This document shows, one piece after another, positions 41,015 through 52,200 of a stretch of 64,000 nt of DNA (position 1 is the stretch's first letter; the number at the start of each line of letters is the position of its first letter). Position numbers and translations under genes: made by a program. Location of the stretch: positions 134,621 to 198,620 of the forward strand of contig JAQGDQ010000288.1 in assembly GCA_030141605.1 (NCBI GenBank). The letters run 5' to 3'. The notes beneath the pieces were generated by a model. That model saw only the letters and a list, made by a program, of their open reading frames with translations. It searched no databases and was not told where the DNA came from. This DNA comes from Tubiluchus corallicola (taxonomy: Eukaryota; Priapulida; Priapulimorpha; Priapulimorphida; Tubiluchidae).

Positions 41015-41640
41015 TACTAATTCAGTTTAATCTAATCGACCTAATTCATGCTAATTTAGGTTAATTTATCTTATCTAATCTAATGAAAATAAATCTAGTC
41101 TAATCTAATGTAACCTGATCTAATCTAATCTATCTAGTCTAACCTAATACTCTCCATTCCAGTTCACTCAGTCCAGTTTTTTCCTGTCCAGTCCAGTATA
41201 GTTCAATTTAGTCCAAATCAGTCCTGTCCTGGCTTGCCCAGCTCTGTCTATGCAATCCATTCTTGTCCAACCCTGTCCAGTCCAGGCAAATGAGGGCATT
41301 TTAGTCCAGTCCACTCTGGTCGAATCCATTCGTGCTCTGTCGAATCCCATTTGCCCGTGTTAGTCTAATCCAGCCAGTCCAGTCCATTTTAGTCTAGTCC
41401 AGCCAGTCCAGTCCCTAACTTTGTCCAATACTGTCCTGGTCAGTCACGCCAATGTGTATTCCGTTCTAGACTAGTCCAGTCAGTTCATTTCTCACCAGTT
41501 TAATCCTGGCAATGGAATTTAATCCGATCTAATCAAGCCGTCAATTTGAATCCAATTTAAGCTAATGTAGTCTGACTAATTCTAGAATAACTTAGCCTAA
41601 CCCAGCCTAAATAACCTATTCTGATTGAGTTCTACCCAAT
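41015..41640. repeat. Degenerate pentanucleotide repeat region (TAATC to CAGTC)
   Basis: About 620 bp are dominated by 5-bp units. The left part is mostly TAATC/CTAAT, the middle TAGTC/CAGTC with TCCAG, and the right end returns to TAATC/CCTAA. Units are interrupted and out of register in places. Open frames in it are repeat artefacts. Confidence 0.85.
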
Positions 41641-42060
41641 CCAAGTTTCTGTGAGAATACAATTTGACACGTCTGCGATGTCATTTTGATATATAGCCTT
41701 TATTATTACTAACCTGTTTTCATTAGCAGCATCACAGATTTAGATCTATGACGCATTTAGTACTAATCCGTGTCTTACTTTCGAGTCATATTTCTTAACT
41801 TTGCCGCTGCATAGTTAGGTTACTCAAAGGTAACAACTTTTGTAACTTTTATTTCACTGTTGTTTCTATTAGATCTAGTTGGTATTTTGTTGCACTGCAT
41901 TGCATGTTCGCATTAATTGACATTTGATCTGTAACAGTTTTGCTGAAAGGTGCAGCTCAGACTTAGGCAACATGAGCAACATTCGCAACATAAATAAGGT
42001 CAATTATTGAGTGAACATTTAACTAGTAAAGTATCAGTGAGTAATTATATTTACTGTAAA

Positions 42061-42328
42061 CATGGCCGGATTATCTTATAGGCCAGTGTAGGGTGCAGCA
42101 TAGGGCCCATCAAGCTAGGAGGCCCTCAACCTCTTGTAATATTTGGTAAAAAATTGTTTTCTCACCGCGGTTGTGCTGTATGTGCTAATTTGGTTTGCAA
42201 TAAACGGTAGAATAGTTGTATTTGCAATAAGTTTACTTCTGCCGGTGAGTTAGGGGATGGTTCAGTCTGAAGCCTCCCAGTAATTTAATTAGCCTAGAAT
42301 GGCCCCAAAATGTCGTAATCCTGCCCTC
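42061..42328. mobile_element. hAT-type MITE, 268 bp, with perfect 8-bp TSD
   Basis: The direct repeat ACTGTAAA flanks the element at 42053-42060 and 42329-42336. The left end reads CATGGCCGGATTA; the right end, reverse complemented, reads GAGGGCAGGATTA (10 of 13 match). The interior is non-coding. The ends match the element at 14559-15015. The 8-bp duplication and CAGGG-like ends are typical of hAT superfamily non-autonomous elements. Confidence 0.85.
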
Positions 42329-42336
42329 ACTGTAAA

Positions 42337-43776
42337 TATATTATAGTCGACTACAGTATAATAATGCTCAACGGATTCCAATGTTGAGAGCTTGACCGTT
42401 AAAACTGTTAAGAACCTACTGCCATAGATAAAAAAGACACAAGAACATCTTCTGTTCCCATGTACAACAAACCAACCTCCATTTTAATGGTTTACAGGCT
42501 AAAGTGACTTATTAGACGGTTAACAACGATAACGATCACAACAATATTTTAATCAATGAAAACCCAATTACGGGTCAAGTAAAAAGCAATGATGCATTTG
42601 CTAGACCGGAGGCACAGGCAGACTTGCATGGAGGGTAACCTCTTAAAAGCTAAAGAAAAGTAAAACAATGTCAATACGCCTCTTCCGTCAATTCACCGCA
42701 AGACCTTAACATTCGATCTGTCGGCCTTGAAAATAGTTCGTACATATTGAACTGCTGGTGGCACCTCGTCACCCGAGGGTGGTTCGGGCCTGTAGGTGCG
42801 GAGGCAGAGCAGCCTAATAATGATTTCCACATAACCACAATTAAACAAAACTGAATTAAATAACGCTGAAGATTTGACTGGAAAGGGATTTAAATATTAC
42901 AAGGCCTAAACTAACCATGACAAGATTTTAAACAAATTAAACAAAGCAGAACAAAGAAATAAAGTGGGTAGACTGATACCTAACTTGCCATATACCGGGT
43001 ATTAGAAGGACTCTAAGTCTGATGGAAGAAGCACAAGCACAAGAACCACTAACTCTGCACAACCCGATTACCACTGTAGCTCCAAAGTACAGCAGGTTTT
43101 CACCCTCCTTTTATAACCTTCCCCAAACAAGTGTACATGTCAGAGATAGAGCCAAAATGAAACCTAATTGGTTGAAAGCAAAAGGTGTGAGGATAATAAG
43201 AACCGAAATATTTGTAAAAGAATAATTTGAACTGCTGGTACTTTTAGGGGTGACATGCGACACTAGTTTGGTAACCATGCTATACTTTCGAATAAAGGTA
43301 GCGGTTGCAGAGTGGGCCGCCCAAGCGCCTGCGCTACAATATGTTGATGGTAACGCTCCATACCAAATTTTGCTATATCTTAATAATTTGTTTTGGTATA
43401 GAATTCGCCGGACAACATTCTAAGAACAACCCAACCAAACTGTAAGGCATTGATTGATGGTTGCCATTGAGATGCGGTATCTGATGGACACACGTAAAAA
43501 TTGCGCGACCTTAATTTTTGACTTATTAAGCTCCGGACTAAACAGTTCAAACACGTGTCAACGAAAACCATCTTTAAATTTGGTTATAATTGTTTACTAG
43601 TTTTCGAGGGGTGTGGACACAAAAAGGGATGTTCACGCGCGATTGCTAGACAATCTGCCTGCGTACGACCTGACTACAACGACTTGGGTAAAAACGAATG
43701 ATTCCATCTAACACAGTAATACTGCATGCATTTAATTTCATCTGCAGTGATCATTTTTGAGCAGCTTAATCAGGAT
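42337..43776. other. Intergenic, no gene seen
   Basis: Between the MITE and the 3' end of the minus-strand GPCR. TGAACTGCTGGT occurs at about 42749 and again at about 43229. A 67-codon frame at 43022-43225 is not recognisable. Confidence 0.5.
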
Positions 43777-44991
43777 TTAGAATTTCTTAAGCGGCATGTC
43801 ACCATTAGATGTGACCAACACACTAGCAGTGCTAGGACCTGGTTTTGCCGGGCAGTTCCTTAATGTTGATTGTCCATGTACAGTGTGAAGAGATAGTTTC
43901 TTATCGCTCACCATTAAACTGTCGTCATAGACAAATCTGGTAGATGGTTCCTGACCACTGTTTCCAGTACCTTTGTTGAACCAACTTTTAACATTCAACA
44001 TCTTTTTCAAGCTTTCCCTGAAATCCTTGTTCTTCCAGAAGTAAAAAATTGGATTGAGCAGCGAATTTACTGCTAAGCCGATAAACCTCAGCTGTTGGAG
44101 TCGGTACTTGATGGGATCAAATTCGTTTAGATCATCTACAATGAAGAAAATATAGAATTTCAACATAACGTGTGGAAGTAGACAAATGATCGTACTACCC
44201 AACACCATTAGAGCTAAACGGGTGGTCTTCATCTGAGCTACTAAGAATCCCCTTTTTCGAGGTGCCTGCTGCTCTACTGGTTGATTCATTGATAAAATCT
44301 TTCTGGTTCTCTGTCTGTAAGCTGCCAAAATTCTGACATATGCAAGTGTCATCCACAGGATTACAAGAAAGAACTGAACTAAGTACAAATACTGATACCA
44401 AACAGGAGTGAAGAGGCTTAGCTGACATGTCTTAGTCACATCTTTGTGAATGTTGAGAACAGTTAGAACTGCTCCAAATATACCATAACCTGTTCCATAG
44501 AACCAAGAGATCATAACGAGTCTTTTGGCCATTGCAACAGACATTTCACTTTTGTATTGAAGTGGCCGCGTTATGGCCAAATACCTATCAGCGGTCACCA
44601 AAGCAAGTGTTGCCAATGTGGCCATCGCAAGACCTTGAAATAGGCCAACAGCGAATATACATGAAGCTTCGGTGTAGGCTTCCTGATTACCAGAATACGC
44701 TTGCAATCCAGTCATAGTTACGAACGAGATCATGCCAAAACCTAAGTCCACCAAAGCCAGGCTTGCCAAAAAAGTATTTGTTGGCGTCTTCAGCCTTTTG
44801 AACTTTAGGACTGCACTTAAGACAAACGCATTGAGAACGATGGTAACAACTGACACTAATATTAAAAGTATTCTAATTAATACGTTTGCTTGTGATGGCA
44901 CGGTAATTGTTGAGTTGCTGGACGTGTTAGCAGTAAAATTCAGACGAAACACCTCCGATAGTTTACCATTACGTAATAGATCATCAGCCAT
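43777..44991 (-). CDS. Class A (rhodopsin-family) GPCR, orphan
   Basis: Single-exon frame of 404 residues with seven hydrophobic helices. N-glycosylation sites NFT, NTS and NST lie in the N-terminus. Landmarks: Asn of TM1 (VLNAFVL), Asp of TM2 (LALVDLGFG), Cys 3.25 (ASCIFA) with ECL2 Cys (KTCQLS), intact DRY (ADRYLAITRPLQY) and TM7 NPIFY followed by KNKDFRE. TM6 reads CLLP, lacking the usual Trp of CWxP, as in its paralogue at 37021-38223. The two genes are convergent and 5.5 kb apart, suggesting an old local duplication with inversion. The C-terminal tail is Ser/Thr-rich with several Lys clusters. Ligand unknown. Confidence 0.9.
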   Translation of the reverse strand: MADDLLRNGKLSEVFRLNFTANTSSNSTITVPSQANVLIRILLILVSVVTIVLNAFVLSAVLKFKRLKTPTNTFLASLALVDLGFGMISFVTMTGLQAYSGNQEAYTEASCIFAVGLFQGLAMATLATLALVTADRYLAITRPLQYKSEMSVAMAKRLVMISWFYGTGYGIFGAVLTVLNIHKDVTKTCQLSLFTPVWYQYLYLVQFFLVILWMTLAYVRILAAYRQRTRKILSMNQPVEQQAPRKRGFLVAQMKTTRLALMVLGSTIICLLPHVMLKFYIFFIVDDLNEFDPIKYRLQQLRFIGLAVNSLLNPIFYFWKNKDFRESLKKMLNVKSWFNKGTGNSGQEPSTRFVYDDSLMVSDKKLSLHTVHGQSTLRNCPAKPGPSTASVLVTSNGDMPLKKF

Positions 44992-47220
44992 TTTGGCTCG
45001 GTTCTGATTGTTGTCGTTCTCTGCCTAACGTTTCTATTTCGTCAAAAAACGTAAACAATCACATAGTTTGAGTCTTTTTTCAGCTTAAAAAATTAGGAGA
45101 GAGTTTGAGATTTTCAGGCCTAAGCAAAGAAAGGCCCTGCTCATTATTCCTAGAATCTCATTATAAATAGTCATCTGCATCGTCTGTTTCGGGTAGTTGA
45201 TTTCTGAGAAGAGATATGTATATGAAGCAAGTAAAGAACCTGATGACACCTATGTAATAACGAATCACATAAATGATACTATGTTTCTCTTTTCGCGATA
45301 GCATCTGCGTTGTATCGTATCATGTGGTCGATATGACTGTTGCCGCTTTCATTGTTCTCGTTATTATGTCGATGAATGTAATTTCATCTGTCAAGACATC
45401 ATCCCGGCTTCTTTGATCTAAGTGAGCACAATGAGGTGTAACTAGTCACTTCCTGAAATTAATGAGGAAGCAGTTATTGAATAGAATGATCCAACACCAC
45501 TTGCTGATCAGTTGGATAATACCACACCTTGCTCAGGCTTGGTACTACGTGTATTCGTTCATTGAACCACCATTACATACGTACAAACAAATAAACAAGA
45601 CAGATTTAATCTACAATGAAAGAAACGTTTACTAGACATAAAATCCGTTTACCAGGAAATATTGTCACTCTAATGTAGAGAACAAATAACCTTTAATTCA
45701 CATAAACAATAAAAACAGCAATCACGTAATATTACATAATCAAACAATATTACATAAAAAAGTATTGACAAATCTTTACACAATTGCATCTAGATTTTAT
45801 ACAGACAATAATTGATTCCTAGTCTGAAAGGCTGATTCCACAAGAACTACAATAATCTTGCATAGGTCGATATCTTGACTACATATTATAAAGACAAATT
45901 TATCATTATCATTTTGTATGGCAGAAAACGCATGGAACATTTTTTTAATATTATTAAAAAGTGTTAGCTAATAATACATTTTATATACAGGTGACATTCA
46001 TTATGTTGAATCCGTCATTGATCAGCAAGGCCTACTTAATGTCGAATTGTCAATGACAACCCTTTAAAATGAGTCAGTGAGTCTGAGCCAATGGAGATGT
46101 CTTAATACAAATGTCTGCATGACGAGATTTTACGGTTTAAAGGACAAGAAAAGGGGCGCCTAAAGTAGGTCTCTGAAAAATCGCCTTAAAAATTATATTA
46201 CTTAAAGAGCAATTTTATGGATATACGTAGTACTGGCGTTGTCAGGATTTTTGTTTGTTTTCATTTTAAATCTCCCACAATACTGTTTCGACCGCGCTAT
46301 TACATGACGTCATATACAACAAACTAAATCGGGAAAGAAAAGGAAATCTTAGGTTATGTCCCAACAAACTTTCCATCTACAGTCATATTACTTAGCATTT
46401 CACTTACCTGCTTGAAAGACTTGTGTAATTAGAAAAGAACGTCATTAATTATTTAAAATGTTTTCAGCAATTGCAAGAATGTCGTTGACTCACTTCCAGG
46501 GTGCACCACTCACTAACCAAAAGCGTATTTTTAATTTAATTGACAAGATACAGTAATTTAAAATTTTGGTTAGTGACGTGTGCACTACGAATGCTCTGAT
46601 TATTTTTTCAAATTTTACTTAGTGTTATCTAAGCTTGTTTCAAATGATTTCGTTTAAGGGTCATCGCGGGAGTTTAAATTTACATGTTTTATACAGCGTT
46701 ACTGCCGACGATAACCCTATATGCAAAAAGGCAGTATGTAAGTGGTATAAAATTTTGAGACGAATTTTTAAGCTTTATGTAAGTGGAGGGTTTTCGTGAG
46801 CTTTAAGCTTGTCAATCTTTGCAATCTTTATAATAAAAAAGCTTAGAACCATAAATTTAATTCGCAAGTTCAAGGCTTGCCGGCAATAAACTCGTGGGCG
46901 TTTTCAGTTTTTTAACTAACCAGACCGAAGACTAGAGCGTTAAGAATAACGGTGATGAATGAGCCAATGAAAACTGTGGGACAGCTCTGTGATGACTGGT
47001 GAGATTAGCTTAAGCTAGGAAACTGTCAGCCTCAATTTAAACTGGACTTTAAGATAAAACAAATATAATCCTAAAGGTTTCACTATCACGAAAACTGGAA
47101 TTACTGAAGACATTACTGTTGCCAGACTCTTTTACAACTTCTTTTTCTTCAAGGTCTCATTTCATCTACTGTAGACATTGAGGCATTTAGATTTATTAGA
47201 GTATTTCGCCCACTCCTATG
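44992..47220. other. Intergenic, no gene seen
   Basis: Upstream of the minus-strand GPCR. AT-rich with no recognisable coding, RNA or mobile feature; its promoter is expected near 45000-45200 but no motif is clear. Confidence 0.5.
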
Positions 47221-47223
47221 TGC

Positions 47224-47353
47224 AGCTAAACGCGCAATTTCTTCTATTTCTAAAAAACTTAAAAAGATAGATTTGGTTGAAGTTGTTGAGCTAAACGCGC
47301 TATTTCTTCTATTTCTAAAAAACTTAAAAAGATAGATTTGGTTGAAGTTGTTG
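47224..47353. repeat. 65-bp tandem duplication
   Basis: Units 47224-47288 and 47289-47353 are nearly identical, with one A/T difference after AAACGCGC. Each starts AGCTAAACGCGC and ends GAAGTTGTTG. Minus-strand frames across it stay open, giving a duplicated peptide segment that matches nothing I know. Confidence 0.92.
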
Positions 47354-48250
47354 AACATATTTAGCCATCTAAGTTGTTTTTGGTTTGCCAGCTGGTTTTT
47401 TACAAGGTTTGAAGATTTCCTTCAAAGACTTGGTAATCTTAGGTGTCCTAGCCATTTTAATCTTTGAATCTTGACTTTGAACTCCAGGGAATTTCTTTCG
47501 TTCTAGTATTCCTCAAGTATAGGTTTCGTTATAGTATATATTTTATAACTGTTCATTTAAAAAACGTGAAAAATGTGCCACATTTAGAAACTAAAACAAA
47601 TGAGACGTATAGAGAGCTTTACTAACTGACTTCTTTTTTCTTTCTTCAGTGTTTTTCAAAACGACCGCTTTGTCTCTATAACTTCAACTGATTTGCTTCG
47701 ATGGTATTAGATTTAAAACAATGTCAGCATTCAAGCATGTTCACTTACACAAAAACATCTCAAGTTTCGTATAAAACTAACTTTCTCGGCTTCGACAGCA
47801 TGCTTATTTAATATTTACATGAAATAATACCTACGTCTATAATCGCGTTCACACTTCCAGTTATTAAATTTTGATCAACAACTGTGGCTTCTACACACTG
47901 CCCAGGTAACGCGATGCACACCTGAGGCTTCTTCCTGATAACTGATTTTCCACCTGTCAGAAGCGACATATCAAACAAAAGTCGTGCGTTTTATTCAATA
48001 AAGATAACTGGGCAAGATACGTCGCTGCAAATTAGTGAACAATAGGTAGAAGCATAAAGGATTGTAAGAGATACACGGATTTTCAATATGTCTGATGATT
48101 TTATTTCAACATGTCGGGAAAATTAGAAGCAGCCTTCATTTCATCCTTAGACAAATGCTGTTATATGATGAACTGCAACACTCTTTCTTGATTAGCGAGT
48201 TGCCATGGATCAATAAAAACAAACTTTCACTCAAAATTAAAAGAAAACTG
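47354..48250. other. Intergenic, no gene seen
   Basis: A minus-strand 28-codon frame (47369-47455) begins MARTPKITKSLKEIFKPCKK. It is too short and isolated to call a gene. Confidence 0.4.
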
Positions 48251-48595
48251 GACTCAATTTTAAGCTATAGCTCAAAACAATCTATTCTATAAAAAGTTGA
48301 AAGGGAACGTACTATTTCTTCAAGAATGACTTACGTAAAAAATTATTACTTCAGAATAGTAATTTCGCATTAGTTGGGCACTAGCGTCAGCATCTCGGAA
48401 ATGCGCTGCACAGCAAACAGATAACTTATCTAGTGACTTACTTCTCAGTTCAGAGGCGTTCACTTGTGATGTAGAGGACATGTTCGACAGATCGCGCGTG
48501 AGCAGAGTGATAGACATGAAATTCGAATTTTAAATTTAAATTTGCCGAGTTTTTGTATATCACATTGAATGTTGTACAGTAGCACTGTAGCTTAA
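48251..48595. repeat. Dispersed repeat, copy B
   Basis: The counterpart of 11233-11545 in the same orientation, about 345 bp. Conserved blocks are TTGAAAGGGAACG, GACTTACGTAAAA, GTAATTTCGC, CATCTCGGAAA and GCACTGTAG. No terminal repeats or coding capacity seen. Confidence 0.7.
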
Positions 48596-50689
48596 TTTTC
48601 GCTTTCGCAAACACGTGCAACACACTGTTGTGTGTTTGTGCTGTTGAGAATTATGTTCAGTTATGACGTAAACACATATTGGGTTCGCCCGCCGTTAATT
48701 AAGTTTTTGACCTATTATTTATTTATCAGAAACGCTTCAGCGTTATATAGGTCTTAAAATATACACCCTTTACCGCACTTTAAAATGGGGTAGGACATAA
48801 AAAATCATCCTGTCTTGCTCTAATTGGAAGTTGAGCAAAGCTGGAACAAATCACATAGTTTGAATTTTTGGGACTAGCTTGGTATTTTTTTATGCTTTTT
48901 TGCGTTTTTTTTGTTATTAATTATTATCGTGAATCGACTGATTATTTTGTTTTGTAAATCCAATGGTTCTCACATGAAACACCCCAAAATTTAGAAAAAC
49001 TTTGGCTGTTAATTACTGATCAATTACGAATCGAATTTTGACCACTGCAAATACAAAATTATTAGTACACACCTTTGGCGCACGGTGCGAACTACTTTTG
49101 AAATTACATGAAACACAAAGTTTTGTTCATAATAATTTTGTCGATTGATTTTATCATTACGGTTGCTAATCTTTTAATGTGAACTTGGTGGCCTGCTTTC
49201 CGGGATTCAGCCAATTCAAAAAAACTTCCAAAAAACTGACTTGAGACGCTGCTGTTTGTGCTACGAACTGTCTTGTGACATCCTTCAGGTTCGTTGTAGA
49301 TAGCTTCAGTGTTCAAACTGTAAGTTAGATTATCTCATTGCCAAGATTTTACTTGCCTCTAACATGGGACAGACCAGGAGGGAGGAAGGAAGGAAGTGTC
49401 TTAGCCAAGTTAGGAGACGCATAGATCTTTTCATCAACAAGGTAAACTCATAACGGCGCGAAAAGAAAACCTTTTTATATTGTCATAAATCCTAGAATTT
49501 TTATCCGATTTGTAAAATTTAGCAGCCTAAATTAGAAACATTTTAGTAGTTACCCACTAATTTTTGCTAAAAAGTCCAAGAAATAAACAGTCTGTACTTG
49601 ATACAATGGTGTTGTATTCAAGCTTACAAAAATGAAAAAAACTAGATATAAGTCTTTACTGTATCGATAAGGTACGATTGTATTATCAATAAAGCTATGA
49701 TTTAGGCCCCAACCGAGAAAAGTAAATGAAGTGTCAGGAAAATGTATTGAACACATTTTCCGTTTTATAACAGGATACGTTATATTTTTGTTTCCTTAGA
49801 AATTTTAACTTTTTTATTTAAACCACTTAAAAATGAATCTCCAAGTTTGCAGTTTCTTATTTAAAACTTAGTATTACTCTTATCATATGTATCTATTTTG
49901 ATGGCATAAATAAAAAGTTTTATTCCAATGTGAAGAGAAATAAATTATTAATGAATTGCTGAAAGGACTTTTCTATTTGTCTATCTGTTATGTATAGCAG
50001 CATAAATCATACAGCTTGCAATTTACTTAGTGGTTATCCTTCGGTTAGTCGTATAAAACGTTAATGTATTTCAAAGTTATAGCGTAATGCGTGAAGCGAC
50101 AACAAAGAGACTAAAAAGTCAAGCTATGGGATTATTTCTGTTATAAAGACTGAATTTTAGTTGAAATATCTGTCATATAATAACAATTGTTCTTAAACAT
50201 GTACACGTTTAGTAAGATTACGATTTTCTAGCAAGAACAACACAGAATCCGGGATAAGTTTGATAGCTTACTGCAGTATCAGTTGTGATGAAGATTACGC
50301 ATTCTCCCTCTAGCTCTATGTATCCCTATTGTGTCCAGGGCAGTTGATGCATTAAAGTTAGGCTTGTCATTAAAAACAAAAGGAGTTAAGACTGTAATCT
50401 ATGGACAAAAATAACCGCCATTGCGTTGCATTAAAGTACCTTATGCAGTAATGCATAAGCATTTCTTATAATCAGAAGCAAGTAAGCGCCACGGAAATGA
50501 TAATTCACTTATTTCTGGTCAACAAACTATTAATAACAGGAAAATATATGTGACAGAATGCTTCAGCGAAGGACAATCTAAAAATCGATGATAAAGGAAA
50601 AGCTTAAATTATGTGAATCAAAACAATTGTTCAAGCTGGCATTGGTCTAACACATACTATAATTTCTATTTACTATCAATTTTACACCA
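48596..50689. other. Intergenic, no gene seen
   Basis: AT-rich spacer upstream of the third GPCR; short GGAAGGAA run near 49380. No gene recognised. Confidence 0.5.
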
Positions 50690-51616
50690 ATGGAAAATTT
50701 AACCAGTGTTAACCAAACTACACAGAATGGCGACACTCTTGGAGATAGGTCATTCTTCAATCTAATGGCATCGCTGTTAATACTGTTAGACCTTGCCATT
50801 ATTGGTCTGAACATATTGGTGTTGATAGCAATTTACAAATATGTGGAATTACAAATAAAAATGAACTCGCTCATTGCATCACTTGCTGTCACGGATTTGC
50901 TAACTGGATTGATACTTCCGATTGAAGTTGCTGGCTTGTTACATACCAGTTATCCCGAAGTTAGACCGCTAGTGAAATGGCTGCCAGAGATGCTTTCGAA
51001 TTTTACTTGGACCGTGAGTTTATATCACCTATATCTGATATCTGCCGAGAGGTTTCTGGCTGTTGTACATCCTTATAAATATTATCTGTATGTTACAAAA
51101 AAATCGCTGACTATTACAATAACTATTGCTTGGTTTATTGCTTTTGCTGAAACAGTTTTAATATACACCGACGCAGTACTAGAACCAGAAGAAAAGGAAG
51201 TATTTTATGAAGTTCATTTGATTATGTTTTGCTATGTACCGACAGTACTGATGGCACTAATGTACACAATGATATGGAAAACGGCAAGGAAGCACTTTTT
51301 GCGCACAAATGCTCAATCTGGAGAGAGGAATTCAGCCGTGACGGAAATGAAAGCGACGAAAACAGTGGGGATGGTCACAGTCATGTTCTTTGTCTGCTGG
51401 GGCCCACTTTTCATCTGGCCACTTGTAGCAAGTACTCCTGACGTTTGCAACTTGGATTCGACTGTGTTTGCGTGTTTACCGCGCGAAACTTTGCTTTTGT
51501 TATGGCTTGGCAACGCAAACAGTGCCATCAACCCACTGATATACGCAGCCTCGAGTAACGCATTTAGAAAAGCATTTAAGAAACTTTGCAGAAATAGTTT
51601 TCAGGCTTTGGATTAG
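50690..51616 (+). CDS. Class A GPCR resembling the melanocortin/S1P/cannabinoid/adenosine group
   Basis: Single-exon frame of 308 residues, compact like melanocortin receptors. N-glycosylation sites NLT and NQT. TM1 Asn (GLNILVL), TM2 Asp (LAVTDLLTG), TM3 ends with ERF rather than DRY (AERFLAVVHPY), TM6 has canonical CWGP and TM7 has NPLIY followed by SNAFRKAF. The Cys normally at 3.25 is absent: counting back from the Arg of ERF the position is Lys. Instead two Cys lie in the third extracellular loop (CNLDSTVFAC). This arrangement is known in melanocortin and S1P-type receptors and is the basis for the group assignment, which is an inference. The ligand is unknown. It is not closely related to the other two receptors in the window. 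Confidence 0.88.
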   Translation: MENLTSVNQTTQNGDTLGDRSFFNLMASLLILLDLAIIGLNILVLIAIYKYVELQIKMNSLIASLAVTDLLTGLILPIEVAGLLHTSYPEVRPLVKWLPEMLSNFTWTVSLYHLYLISAERFLAVVHPYKYYLYVTKKSLTITITIAWFIAFAETVLIYTDAVLEPEEKEVFYEVHLIMFCYVPTVLMALMYTMIWKTARKHFLRTNAQSGERNSAVTEMKATKTVGMVTVMFFVCWGPLFIWPLVASTPDVCNLDSTVFACLPRETLLLLWLGNANSAINPLIYAASSNAFRKAFKKLCRNSFQALD

Positions 51617-51817
51617 TTTCTAGTTAACGATTGCGCTACACAAGACATTCACAGTGGCTAAACGTGTTATAATTATGATTTTTCCACTGTAATATCTTTT
51701 CGCGTTATATTATTACTGATCTTATTCCACTTTTCAAACTTCTCATCGAGTCATGCTTCAGCATCGCTTGTATTGAACACAACTGTTTAACATTTTTGAG
51801 CTTTTATAAATGATAGA

Positions 51818-52200
51818 AAGTACTAAAATCATAACCAGAAGACTAGGATGGGTATGACATTTAATTAGATTGCCAGAAACAACACCAGTAAGATTAACAT
51901 TAAATGAGGAACTGAAGCTTTGAAAACGACTTCCAAGTAAACCAAAGACAACTTGGATGTTAAGATTTAATAAAGATTTGCAAGTGCTGAGACCAAACCT
52001 AACAATAGCATCGCAAGAGTTGAGCTGCAGACAGGAAACAGTGCGGTGCTCTAGTAAAGGATAGAGGCTCAATGTCTACAGTAGATGTTTAGAGCAACAG
52101 AAAAAGAAAGAGCTTGTACTATGTAACGAAGTAACAATGTAGTGTGTTGTGTGGAATAAATGAAACATTGAATCTTGAAATCTTGAATATTAAGTGAAAC
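51818..52200 (+). pseudogene. 3' end of a LINE (RTE/CR1-like ORF2 C-terminus and tail)
   Basis: A decayed frame reads ITRRLGWV, stop, HLIRLPETTPVRL, then KPKTTW, ending at 52064. Position and wording match the common R.LGHV.RMP and GRPK.TW motifs at the C-terminus of endonuclease/reverse-transcriptase ORFs. At least two in-frame stops interrupt it. It is followed by AATAAATG and a TTGAATCTTGAAATCTTGAA tail typical of LINE 3' ends. It is 5'-truncated and begins about 200 bp after the GPCR stop. Confidence 0.6.

Noticed and set aside
43022-43225. 67-codon plus-strand frame
   Set aside because: Not recognisable and no supporting exon structure.
44532-45007. Plus-strand frames over the second GPCR
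   Set aside because: Antisense shadows of the receptor frame, which carries all family motifs.
47369-47455. Minus-strand basic 28-codon mini-frame
   Set aside because: Too short and isolated; no transcript signal visible.
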